Below are positions 6,350-12,993 of a stretch of 15,256 bases of DNA, one piece after another. The translations under genes were made by a program, and so were the position numbers. The stretch lies in the NCBI GenBank assembly GCA_031554275.1, contig JAVBKB010000143.1, positions 1-15,256 on the forward strand, in the 5' to 3' direction. The stretch comes from JAVBKB01 sp031554275 (GTDB lineage: Bacteria; Bacillota; Bacilli; JARBTR01). Position 1 is the stretch's first letter. Every line of letters begins with the position of its first letter. Below the pieces are notes generated by a model that had not been told where the DNA came from, made no database searches, and was given only the letters and a program-made list of their open reading frames with translations.

Positions 6350-8065
6350 TTGCATAGCGAGTATTTGAGTGCTGTTCCAGGAAACTATCAGCTAGAAAAC
6401 TATGAAGAGGTAGCACGAAATTTCACTTGGGAAGAAGTAGAGAATGAATTTACTTGGGCGACTACTGGTAAAGTGAATATTGCTCATGAATGCATTGATC
6501 GTCATGCAAGTTCTGATCGCAAGCATAAAACCGCTCTGATCTACCAAGATGATGTCAGATCAGAAAGCTATTCCTATGACCAGTTTATGCGCTTATCTAA
6601 TCAAGCAGCGAATGTGCTAAAGAAACACGCTGAAATAGAGAAAGGTGATCGTGTCTTTTTGTTCATGCCACGAATTCCTGAGTTATATTTTGCAGCGTTT
6701 GGCGCATTGAAACTTGGGGCGATTATCGGACCGCTTTTTGAGGCGTTTATGGAAGCGGCAGTCTATGATCGTTTGGAAAATAGCGAAGCTTCTGTTATTA
6801 TCACGACACCGGATTTACTAGAAAGAATTCCATTTGATAAACTACCGTATTTACAGCATGTTTTTGTGGTTAGTCAATCGGGTGGCATCAATGAAAATTA
6901 TATCGATTTTTTAGCAGAAATGAAAACAGCCAGTGATACTTTTGAAACTGTTTGGGTAGATCGTCAGGATGGGATGATTATTCACTATACATCTGGATCG
7001 ACGGGAAAATCGAAAGGCGTATTGCATGTACACAATGCTATGCTGCAACACTATCAAACAGGTAAATGGGTGCTGGATTTAAGTGACGAGGATGTTTATT
7101 GGTGCACTGCAGATCCTGGTTGGGTGACGGGTACATCGTATGGGATGTTTGCACCATGGCTAAATGGTGCTACCTCACTCATCATAGGTGGCCGCTTCAG
7201 CCCTGACACATGGTACAAGGCAATAGAGGATCATCAAGTAACGATTTGGTATAGTGCGCCAACCGCACTACGTATGTTGATGAGTGCAGGGAGTGAGGTT
7301 TTGCAGAAATATAATTTCAGCACACTGCGTCATGTCTTGAGTGTTGGTGAACCACTTAATCCGGAAGTGATTAAATGGGGTATGGGTGCATTCGGACATA
7401 GAATCCATGATACTTGGTGGATGACAGAAACAGGCGCACACCTCATTTGCAATTATCCCTCTATGGAGATACGGCCTGGCTCAATGGGCAAACCAATTCC
7501 CGGTGTAAAAGCAGCAATCATTGATGATGCAGGCATTGAGCTAGCACCTTACATAATGGGCAACCTTGCCATAAAGCAAGGCTGGCCGTCGATGATGAAG
7601 GCTATTTGGGGGAATGAGGAGAAGTACAAATCCTATTTCTTGCACGATTGGTATGTATCTGGAGACAGTGCTTACAAGGATGAGGATGGATACTATTGGT
7701 TCCAAGGGCGAGTGGATGATGTCATCATGACTGCTGGTGAACGGGTCGGACCTTTTGAAGTGGAAAGCACATTGATTGAGCACCCAGCTATTGCTGAAGC
7801 AGGAGTTATCGGTAAACCCGATGCAATGCGTGGGGAAATTATCAAAGCATTCGTGGCATTGCGGCAGGGATATGTGCCTTCCGATGAACTGAAGGATGAG
7901 CTGGTAACATTTGTTAAGCAGAAATTGGCTGCACATGCTTATCCAAGAGAAATTGAATTTATTGCGAAACTACCGAAAACTCGGAGTGGCAAAATCATGC
8001 GACGTGTGTTGCGGGCATGGGAATTGGGACTACCAACTGGAGATCTGTCAACAATGGAGGATTGA
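6350..8065 (+). CDS. acsA: AcsA, acetyl-CoA synthetase (AMP-forming)
   Basis: AcsA activates acetate through acetyl-AMP to acetyl-CoA. The 571 residues match the short Bacillus AcsA (572) rather than the 650-residue enterobacterial Acs. The adenylate-forming P-loop is YTSGSTGKSKG (213-223). WWMTETG (356-362), YVSGDSAY (435-442) and the hinge motif GRVDDVIMTAGERV (453-466) follow. PKTRSGK (542-548) ends with the catalytic Lys548, the residue acetylated by AcuA-type enzymes in B. subtilis. The start is a TTG at 6350 with GGAGGG at 6338-6343; no ATG occurs near the conserved N-terminus, so TTG is well supported. acuABC, its B. subtilis partners, are not beside it, and in B. subtilis acsA is not in this block, so it looks inserted between ppaX and the TPR gene. 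The 97-base gap before it may hold a promoter. Confidence 0.95.
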   Translation: MHSEYLSAVPGNYQLENYEEVARNFTWEEVENEFTWATTGKVNIAHECIDRHASSDRKHKTALIYQDDVRSESYSYDQFMRLSNQAANVLKKHAEIEKGDRVFLFMPRIPELYFAAFGALKLGAIIGPLFEAFMEAAVYDRLENSEASVIITTPDLLERIPFDKLPYLQHVFVVSQSGGINENYIDFLAEMKTASDTFETVWVDRQDGMIIHYTSGSTGKSKGVLHVHNAMLQHYQTGKWVLDLSDEDVYWCTADPGWVTGTSYGMFAPWLNGATSLIIGGRFSPDTWYKAIEDHQVTIWYSAPTALRMLMSAGSEVLQKYNFSTLRHVLSVGEPLNPEVIKWGMGAFGHRIHDTWWMTETGAHLICNYPSMEIRPGSMGKPIPGVKAAIIDDAGIELAPYIMGNLAIKQGWPSMMKAIWGNEEKYKSYFLHDWYVSGDSAYKDEDGYYWFQGRVDDVIMTAGERVGPFEVESTLIEHPAIAEAGVIGKPDAMRGEIIKAFVALRQGYVPSDELKDELVTFVKQKLAAHAYPREIEFIAKLPKTRSGKIMRRVLRAWELGLPTGDLSTMED

Positions 8066-8147
8066 ATCCTATAGTTCCTTGCTAAGAAATTTCATGAGAC
8101 TAAATTGAATAGCTAGCTGTGAAGTCACAGGAAATTAGCGAACAAAG

Positions 8148-8193
8148 GAATGTGCTCAGTAGTGAGGGATGAAACTCTATACTGTGCACATTC
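8148..8193 (+). terminator. Terminator-like hairpin after acsA
   Basis: GAATGTGCTCAGTA (8148-8161) pairs with TACTGTGCACATTC (8180-8193) with one mismatch, giving a 14-bp stem with an 18-base loop. Only a weak T-rich tract (TTTATT) follows, so it may be an imperfect terminator, an RNA-stabilising 3' hairpin, or part of a repeat. A small palindrome, CTGTGA-AG-TCACAG, lies just before it at 8117-8130. Confidence 0.45.
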
Positions 8194-8235
8194 TTTATTG
8201 TGGAAAAATCGTTTGATTTCTTTATTGTTGCAAAT

Positions 8236-8395
8236 ATCCTACTTGTCGTTAGAACTGCAACTTCAGACTCGCTAAGATTCCCAAATCCTTCGCCATAATT
8301 TCCTAGGATAGTCCCGCTAACCTTCATAAATAATTCCTCGTCTTTGAAAAATTTTGTCGGGAGTATTAAGTTGCAGTTCTAACGACAATTAGGAT
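8236..8395. repeat. 160-bp element bounded by 28-bp inverted repeats (MITE-like)
   Basis: The arms 8236-8263 and 8368-8395 are reverse complements with 27 of 28 positions identical; the inner 21 bases are perfect. The interior is 104 bases. The outer ends read ATCCT on the left and AGGAT on the right. I see no clear target duplication (CAAAT on the left flank, TAGAC on the right). The element is too short to code for a transposase. Size and termini fit a MITE or other non-autonomous intergenic repeat, but a single copy cannot prove mobility. In RNA the arms would form a long hairpin in either direction. Confidence 0.75.
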
Positions 8396-8464
8396 TAGAC
8401 GTTTATGCTGAAACGCTTGCAGTATTTTTGAAGACTGCTCTCATACATATACCAGTTCGTTTTA

Positions 8465-8497
8465 TTAACATTCAAGTTTTCTATGCTATACTATAAT
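8465..8497 (+). promoter_or_regulatory. Promoter candidate for the TPR gene
   Basis: TTAACA (8465-8470) and TATACT (8487-8492) are 16 bases apart, and TGC precedes the -10 (extended -10). An overlapping perfect TATAAT lies at 8492-8497. The start site would fall very close to the ribosome binding site GGAG (8511-8514), so the leader is short. Confidence 0.55.
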
Positions 8498-8520
8498 CAT
8501 TCTATAGTGTGGAGTTATCA

Positions 8521-9999
8521 ATGAAAAAAACAGATTTGAAAGTAGTACCATTCGTCCAGCCTGCTGAGTATTATTTTGAAAAAGGAAAGAAATCTCTTGA
8601 CGCAGGGGACTTGAAAAACGCAAGAGAATATTTAGCAAGAGCGAATCAATTGGAACGGAAGAATACAGATATTCTCTTTCATCTTGCTATGGTTCTAACA
8701 GAGTTGAGCCAATATGAGCAGTCGAATGAAATGCTTCACCAAATACTGAGCATGACAGAACCAGGATGGGTAGAGTGTTATTTTTATCTGGGAAAAAATT
8801 ATCTACTGCTTGCTGAATTCGAGCAATCTGTTGATAATCTTATCCAGTTCATTGAGAATTGTGATGAGGATAATGAGTTGCTTGTTGAAGCCGAAGAACT
8901 GGTGAGTATCATTCAACAGGAGTTGGTTGAATCTGAAGATATCTACCTTGAAGATGAAGATGACGATGAATTGATCTTGCATCTTGATATGGGTTTGCAG
9001 TTGCTCCATCAAAATGAAATTGACAAAGCAATCCTTATCTTCAAAGAAATCATCGAGTTGTATGGAGATGTATTACCTGCGCATAATAATTTGGCACTTT
9101 GCTATTTGTATTTAGGGCAAGAAGAAGAAGCATTGATCTATTTGGAAAAAATACTTCGGATTGAGCCTACAAACCTGAATGCAATTTGTATTTTCTTCTC
9201 CATTCTTAAACGTATAGGCAATGTGTTTAAAACATACAAAACCTTAGAGATGTTGTGGCAGGTTAAACCGCTTAACGCTGATCAAGCAGTGACTCTGGCT
9301 GCAACATTAGCGCTAGCAGGTGAATATAGAACCTCTTATAAATGGTTTAAGTACTTTGATCACCAGTCCAGATTCGAGGATTACAAATTTTACTTTTGGT
9401 TTGCAAAGGCTGCTTATTTCACGGATCATCATGCAGAGGCTGAAAAGCTTTTCGAGAAAATGCTGAGCAAGTTTCCAAACAAAACAATCGCACCACCTTG
9501 GGAGCAGGCGCTTCCTTTTGAACACGAGGAATTGGTTCCGATCAAGTCGTCTGATTACGAGCTCTCCATTAGACTTGCGACTTTGTATTTTACTTTAAAG
9601 GGGACAGAAGCTGATAAACAAGAGATTATCCAGTTCTATCGCACCAATAGTTTTCCGATTTCAAAATATGAGCAAAAGCTACTAGATCAGCTTGAGAATA
9701 TGCCTTGCGAACCACTATTTGTATCTGAAGTAGCGTATCGAATCGAAGTAGTTTATGAAAACAATTTTGAAAAGGGTACTCAAGTTATCATGGAGTGGTT
9801 TGAAATATTTGTTCAGTACGATGAGCAAATTTGCGAATTACCTGACGTCACTGTTTGGGCTGCTGTAGCAGATTATCTTTTCCACAAACAAAATAATTTG
9901 CCTATGTCAAGAAAGCAGGTCGCAAATTTGCATGAGGTAGCACCTGAACTCTTGAATGAGCAACTTGAAAAATACTTTGATTTTACCAAGCGAATTTAG
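8521..9999 (+). CDS. yvcD: TPR-repeat protein, YvcD-like
   Basis: This 492-residue soluble protein has no signal peptide or membrane segment. At least five TPR units are visible. Units at about 15-48 (AEYYFEKGKKSLDAGDLKNAREYL), 49-82 and 83-116 form the first set. An acidic linker (LEDEDDDE, about 142-149) follows, and two more units start near 152 and 186 (HNNLALCYLYLGQEEEALIYLEKIL). The second half is helical and less regular. Length and position before trxB match B. subtilis YvcD, whose function is unknown; TPRs imply a protein-binding scaffold. I chose the ATG at 8521 because GGAG (8511-8514) lies six bases upstream. A GTG at 8509 would add four residues but would overlap that site. trxB follows after 63 bases and may be cotranscribed. 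Confidence 0.85.
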   Translation: MKKTDLKVVPFVQPAEYYFEKGKKSLDAGDLKNAREYLARANQLERKNTDILFHLAMVLTELSQYEQSNEMLHQILSMTEPGWVECYFYLGKNYLLLAEFEQSVDNLIQFIENCDEDNELLVEAEELVSIIQQELVESEDIYLEDEDDDELILHLDMGLQLLHQNEIDKAILIFKEIIELYGDVLPAHNNLALCYLYLGQEEEALIYLEKILRIEPTNLNAICIFFSILKRIGNVFKTYKTLEMLWQVKPLNADQAVTLAATLALAGEYRTSYKWFKYFDHQSRFEDYKFYFWFAKAAYFTDHHAEAEKLFEKMLSKFPNKTIAPPWEQALPFEHEELVPIKSSDYELSIRLATLYFTLKGTEADKQEIIQFYRTNSFPISKYEQKLLDQLENMPCEPLFVSEVAYRIEVVYENNFEKGTQVIMEWFEIFVQYDEQICELPDVTVWAAVADYLFHKQNNLPMSRKQVANLHEVAPELLNEQLEKYFDFTKRI

Positions 10000-10062
10000 G
10001 TAGAATAAAAGATATGAGATTGTATTTCCTAATAAATATTACTGACTTAAGGAGTGTAGAGA

Positions 10063-11007
10063 ATGACAACAGAAAAAATTTATGACATTACAATTATTGG
10101 TGCAGGTCCCGCTGGGATGACTGCAGCTGTGTATGCTTCGCGTGCGAATTTAGCAACCCTCATGCTTGAAAGAGGTATTCCGGGTGGACAAATGGCTAAC
10201 ACTGAGGAAATAGAAAACTATCCTGGTTACGAGAGTATCTTAGGACCAGACTTATCAAATAAGATGTTTGAACATGCAAAAGTTTTTGGCGCAGAATATG
10301 CGTACGGAGATGTGAGCGAAGTAATTGATGGTAAAGAATACAAGACCATTGTGTCAGGTTCTAAGCAATTCAAGACTAAAGCGATTATCATTGCAACAGG
10401 TGCTGAGCATCGTAAGCTTGGTGCACCTGGTGAAGACGAACTTAGTGGTAGAGGTGTATCCTATTGTGCGGTTTGTGATGGTGCCTTCTTTAAAAATAAA
10501 GAGCTAGTTGTAGTTGGTGGTGGGGATTCAGCGGTTGAAGAAGCTATTTTTCTCACAAAGTTTGCATCAAAAGTAACCATCGTTCATCGACGTGACCAAT
10601 TGCGTGCGCAGAAGATCATTCAACAACGCGCTTTTGCAAATGAAAAGATCGAATTTATTTGGAATGCAGTGATTACCAATATTAACGGACCAGAAGGAAA
10701 AGTGAGTTCAGTAACAATTAAAAATTTATTGGATGAAACTACTTATGATTTTCCAGCAGGAGGTCTTTTCGTATTTGTTGGAATGGACCCATTGACAGCA
10801 CCGTTTGAGTCTTTAGGCATTCTGAACGAGAATAAATATATTGAAACAGATGAGAATATGAAAACGAAGCTTCCAGGTATTTTTGCGGCAGGAGACGTCC
10901 GAGAGAAATCGTTACGACAAGTGGTTACAGCAACAGGTGATGGCAGTATTGCTGCCCAGTTCGCTCAACACTATGTGGAAACGATGTCAGAAGCAAAAGT
11001 GAAGTAA
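10063..11007 (+). CDS. trxB: TrxB, thioredoxin reductase (NADPH)
   Basis: TrxB is a cytoplasmic FAD enzyme that reduces thioredoxin with NADPH. The 314-residue length is typical of the low-molecular-weight bacterial type. GAGPAG (13-18) binds FAD. CAVCDG (135-140) carries the redox pair Cys135/Cys138. GGGDSA (152-157) and HRRDQLRA (175-182) form the NADPH site, with the arginines that select NADPH. AAGDVR (275-280) is the second FAD motif. The ATG follows AAGGAGTG at ideal spacing. It lies 63 bases after the TPR gene and 223 bases before the Nudix gene, a wider gap than usual in this block. The identification is secure. Ferredoxin/flavodoxin NADP reductases of related fold lack the CxxC pair. 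Confidence 0.97.
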   Translation: MTTEKIYDITIIGAGPAGMTAAVYASRANLATLMLERGIPGGQMANTEEIENYPGYESILGPDLSNKMFEHAKVFGAEYAYGDVSEVIDGKEYKTIVSGSKQFKTKAIIIATGAEHRKLGAPGEDELSGRGVSYCAVCDGAFFKNKELVVVGGGDSAVEEAIFLTKFASKVTIVHRRDQLRAQKIIQQRAFANEKIEFIWNAVITNINGPEGKVSSVTIKNLLDETTYDFPAGGLFVFVGMDPLTAPFESLGILNENKYIETDENMKTKLPGIFAAGDVREKSLRQVVTATGDGSIAAQFAQHYVETMSEAKVK

Positions 11008-11109
11008 ATACGTTTTTCAGTTGAAAAAAATCGAATGATTTGTGAGCTCTTCGTTCCATATTATTCGAAAAACGAGCCTGTTTCTTGCGCAATATTGGTC
11101 AAATGAGAA

Positions 11110-11158
11110 GTAGTTCAAAACAAGTAGCTCAAAACAAGTAGCTCAAAACAAGTAGAAG
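11110..11158 (+). repeat. 14-bp tandem repeat between trxB and the Nudix gene
   Basis: Copies GTAGTTCAAAACAA (11110-11123), GTAGCTCAAAACAA (11124-11137) and the same again (11138-11151) are followed by a partial GTAG and a variant (TTAAACAAGTG). The first differs from the others at one base. The array lies in a non-coding spacer and is a good candidate for slippage-driven copy-number variation. Confidence 0.9.
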
Positions 11159-11172
11159 GTTAAACAAGTGGT

Positions 11173-11208
11173 GCTGACGTTTGCATTTGAACATTGACGT
11201 CAGCTTTT
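11173..11208 (+). terminator. Hairpin with T tract between trxB and the Nudix gene
   Basis: GCTGACGT (11173-11180) pairs with ACGTCAGC (11197-11204) over a 16-base loop and is followed by TTTT. It could terminate trxB transcription. It ends only about a dozen bases before the Nudix ribosome binding site, so it would then also act as an attenuator for the downstream genes unless it is read through. The stem is short and the T tract weak. Confidence 0.4.
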
Positions 11209-11230
11209 CACAAAGAAGGAAGTGTTTCAA

Positions 11231-11692
11231 ATGTTACAAGTAACGAATTGTTTTTACACTCAAGGAAATCAAGTACTCATGTTGAATAAACCACGACGAG
11301 GTTGGTGGTTTGCACCGGGTGGCAAAATGGAGGATGGCGAATCGATATCAGATGCGTGTTGTCGCGAATTTCTTGAGGAAACCGGGTTGACGATAACGAA
11401 GCCTACATTATCAAGCGTATTCACTGTTGTCATCAAACAGGCTGATCAAGTCGTTGAAGAGTGGATGCTGTATTCCTTTACCATTTCTGATGCAACAGGT
11501 GAAGAATTATCAGAAAATCATGAAGGGAAACTTCGTTGGATTAAGCTAAGTGAAATCAATGAGCTGCTGATGGCAGAAGGGGATAAGATCATTCTTGATC
11601 ATATCTTACATGGATCAGGTGTGCTAATTGGGAAGGTTACATATACAGAAGACTATGACTTAATTGATATTCATTACTCTTCTGAACATTAA
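11231..11692 (+). CDS. yvcI: Nudix hydrolase, YvcI-like
   Basis: A 153-residue Nudix pyrophosphohydrolase of the MutT/8-oxo-dGTP type by similarity to B. subtilis YvcI; its true substrate is not known. The Nudix box is complete, GKMEDGESISDACCREFLEETGL, with Gly31, Glu37, Arg45, Glu46, Glu49, Glu50 and Gly52. KPRRGWWFAPGG before it and EEWMLYSF after it are typical of this subgroup. I chose the ATG at 11231 because AAGGA (11216-11220) lies ten bases upstream. A GTG at 11222 would add three residues but sits directly against that site. The gene stands at the conserved place between trxB and rapZ and ends 69 bases before rapZ. The family is certain, the substrate is not. Confidence 0.9.
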   Translation: MLQVTNCFYTQGNQVLMLNKPRRGWWFAPGGKMEDGESISDACCREFLEETGLTITKPTLSSVFTVVIKQADQVVEEWMLYSFTISDATGEELSENHEGKLRWIKLSEINELLMAEGDKIILDHILHGSGVLIGKVTYTEDYDLIDIHYSSEH

Positions 11693-11761
11693 GCCGAGGT
11701 GAAAACCTTCGACTTGATATCTGCAAGGAATAAATAATAACTGGATGGCAGGTGAATGAAA

Positions 11762-12655
11762 ATGGTGAAGCAAGTTGAAAAGGGACAATTGGTGATTATC
11801 ACGGGAATGTCTGGTGCTGGAAAAACGGTGGCGATTCAGAGCTTTGAAGATTTAGGCTACTTTTGCGTGGATAACTTGCCACCTACATTACTGCCGAAAT
11901 TCCTTGATATTATGGAGACTTCGACTAGTATCTATAATAAAGTAGCAGTTGTAATGGATTTGCGAGGTCGCGATTTTTTTGAGCAACTACTAAATGTGAT
12001 CGAAGATTTGAAAGCTTCAGAAAGAGTAGCGCTACAGATCCTTTTTCTCGATGCGGATGATGAAGCATTGGTGAAGCGATACAAGGAAACAAGAAGAGCC
12101 CATCCACTTGCACCAAATGATTTACCAATGAAGGGAATCATGCAAGAACGAAAGCTCTTATCCCATTTAAAAAATATGGCAAAATATGTGTTTACAACAA
12201 CACAGTTGAAACCAAAAGAACTACGTGAGAAGATTTCTTTACAATTTGCAACTGGTGATCAACAGCGATTCCAAGTGCTCATCATCTCATTTGGTTATAA
12301 GCATGGTATTCCGATTGATTCAGATTTGGTATTTGATGTGCGGTTTCTTCCAAACCCATTTTATGATGAAGAATTGCGGTCGCAAACTGGGTTGGATGAA
12401 CCTGTGTCGACTTATGTGAAGAAATGGTCAGAATATGATCAATTTATTGACAAATTTGTGAGTTTGCTTGATTTTATCGTTCCACAATATCAAAATGAGG
12501 GAAAAGCGCAACTAGTGATTGCAATTGGCTGCACAGGTGGTCAGCACAGATCGGTAACAATTGCTGAAGAGCTTCAGAAACATTTCACACCTAACTACAC
12601 TTGCCATGTATCCCATCGTGATATTCAAAAAAAGAAGCTATCCTTGCACGAATAA
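11762..12655 (+). CDS. rapZ: RapZ/YvcJ, nucleotide-binding regulatory protein
   Basis: RapZ-family P-loop protein. B. subtilis YvcJ hydrolyses GTP. In E. coli RapZ binds glucosamine-6-phosphate and targets the sRNA GlmZ, controlling GlmS; an RNA role in Gram-positives is not established. The Walker A motif GMSGAGKT is at 15-22, followed by SFEDLGYFCVDNLPP. VVMDLRGRDFF (63-73) carries the Walker B-like segment. RYKETRRAHPL and DVRFLPNPF follow, and GCTGGQHRSV (256-265) is the conserved C-terminal motif. The 297-residue length is normal. The ATG at 11762 has AGGTGA six bases upstream; an ATG at 11756 would add two residues but abuts that site. Normally glmR follows directly. Here 338 bases, mostly an inverted-repeat element starting five bases after the stop, intervene. 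Confidence 0.93.
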   Translation: MVKQVEKGQLVIITGMSGAGKTVAIQSFEDLGYFCVDNLPPTLLPKFLDIMETSTSIYNKVAVVMDLRGRDFFEQLLNVIEDLKASERVALQILFLDADDEALVKRYKETRRAHPLAPNDLPMKGIMQERKLLSHLKNMAKYVFTTTQLKPKELREKISLQFATGDQQRFQVLIISFGYKHGIPIDSDLVFDVRFLPNPFYDEELRSQTGLDEPVSTYVKKWSEYDQFIDKFVSLLDFIVPQYQNEGKAQLVIAIGCTGGQHRSVTIAEELQKHFTPNYTCHVSHRDIQKKKLSLHE

Positions 12656-12659
12656 ACTT

Positions 12660-12958
12660 ATCCTGTTTCCTGTTAAAAATATCGAATCGAAATTGGCGAA
12701 AATTCCAATCTGTTTTGTCGGTCAAGTCTTGCATACGTCCAGTGCCGTTCCGCTCTAAGCTTTAGCTTAGAAAGCAGAAGGGAACAGCACCGTTTCCCGT
12801 TTTGGTCTAACCAAAGGTTAGCGACCAAAAGGGAGAGAACAGCTTGTCTAAGTTCTGAAAGAACTTAGTAACAAACCACTGTTTTGCTTCGGCTTTCATT
12901 TCGCACACAGGGAAATTTTCTCTTATTTCTACTTTGTATTTTTAACAGGAAACAGGAT
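12660..12958. repeat. 299-bp element with perfect 22-bp terminal inverted repeats (MITE-like)
   Basis: The ends 12660-12681 and 12937-12958 are exact reverse complements over 22 bases, beginning ATCCTGTTTCC. The interior holds three consecutive stem-loops (12742-12874). There is no transposase-sized frame and no clear target duplication (AACTT on the left flank, CCACA on the right). The position, between two genes that adjoin in related genomes, supports a later insertion. A non-autonomous transposable element is the likeliest reading; a structured RNA element or a member of an intergenic repeat family is the alternative. Confidence 0.8.
12742..12874 (+). other. Three consecutive stem-loops inside the rapZ-glmR element
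   Basis: Stem 1 is GTGCCGTTCC/GGAACAGCAC (12742-12751 with 12781-12790, one mismatch), capped by CTAAGC-TTTA-GCTTAG (12755-12770). Stem 2 is TTTTGGTC/GACCAAAA (12800-12807 with 12823-12830) with inner TAACC-AAA-GGTTA (12808-12820) and outer CCC/GGG. Stem 3 is CTAAGTTCT-GAA-AGAACTTAG (12848-12868) with TTGT/ACAA outside. No T tract follows any of them, so simple termination is unlikely. Folding in RNA is expected but not computed here. Confidence 0.6.
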
Positions 12959-12993
12959 CCACAAGGATTGTTGAAGTCTAAAGAAGGTATACA

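Larger units (their letters stand above)
8066..8520. other. Intergenic region between acsA and the TPR gene
   Basis: These 455 bases hold a hairpin (8148-8193), a 160-bp inverted-repeat element (8236-8395) and the promoter of the TPR gene (8465-8497). A 75-codon minus-strand frame (8100-8327) starts behind a good ribosome binding site inside the repeat element, but I do not recognise it and do not call it a gene. Nothing else is visible. Confidence 0.7.
12656..12993. other. Intergenic region between rapZ and glmR
   Basis: Of these 338 bases, 299 belong to one inverted-repeat element (12660-12958) with internal hairpins. The remaining 35 bases before glmR contain its ribosome binding site (AGAAGG). 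I see no gene, although short frames on both strands cross the element. Confidence 0.75.

Noticed and set aside
11008..11090. Overlapping weak inverted repeats after trxB (TTTTTCA-GT-TGAAAAA and TCGAATGAT ... ATTATTCGA).
   Set aside because: The first has a loop too small to form well, the second is imperfect, and no proper T tract follows.
11696..11715. Small hairpin between the Nudix gene and rapZ (CGAGGT-GAAA-ACCTTCG).
   Set aside because: The stem is short with a bulge and no T tract follows, so it is too weak to call a terminator.
12561..12758. Plus-strand 65-codon frame overlapping the rapZ end and the inverted-repeat element.
   Set aside because: It begins inside rapZ in another frame, lacks a ribosome binding site and ends within the repeat.
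12800..12833. Hairpin 2 of the rapZ-glmR element looked like an integron attC site (GTCTAAC ... GTTAGC).
   Set aside because: The right-hand box does not fit GTTRRRY, no cassette genes or integrase are present, and the neighbouring hairpins do not fit attC either.
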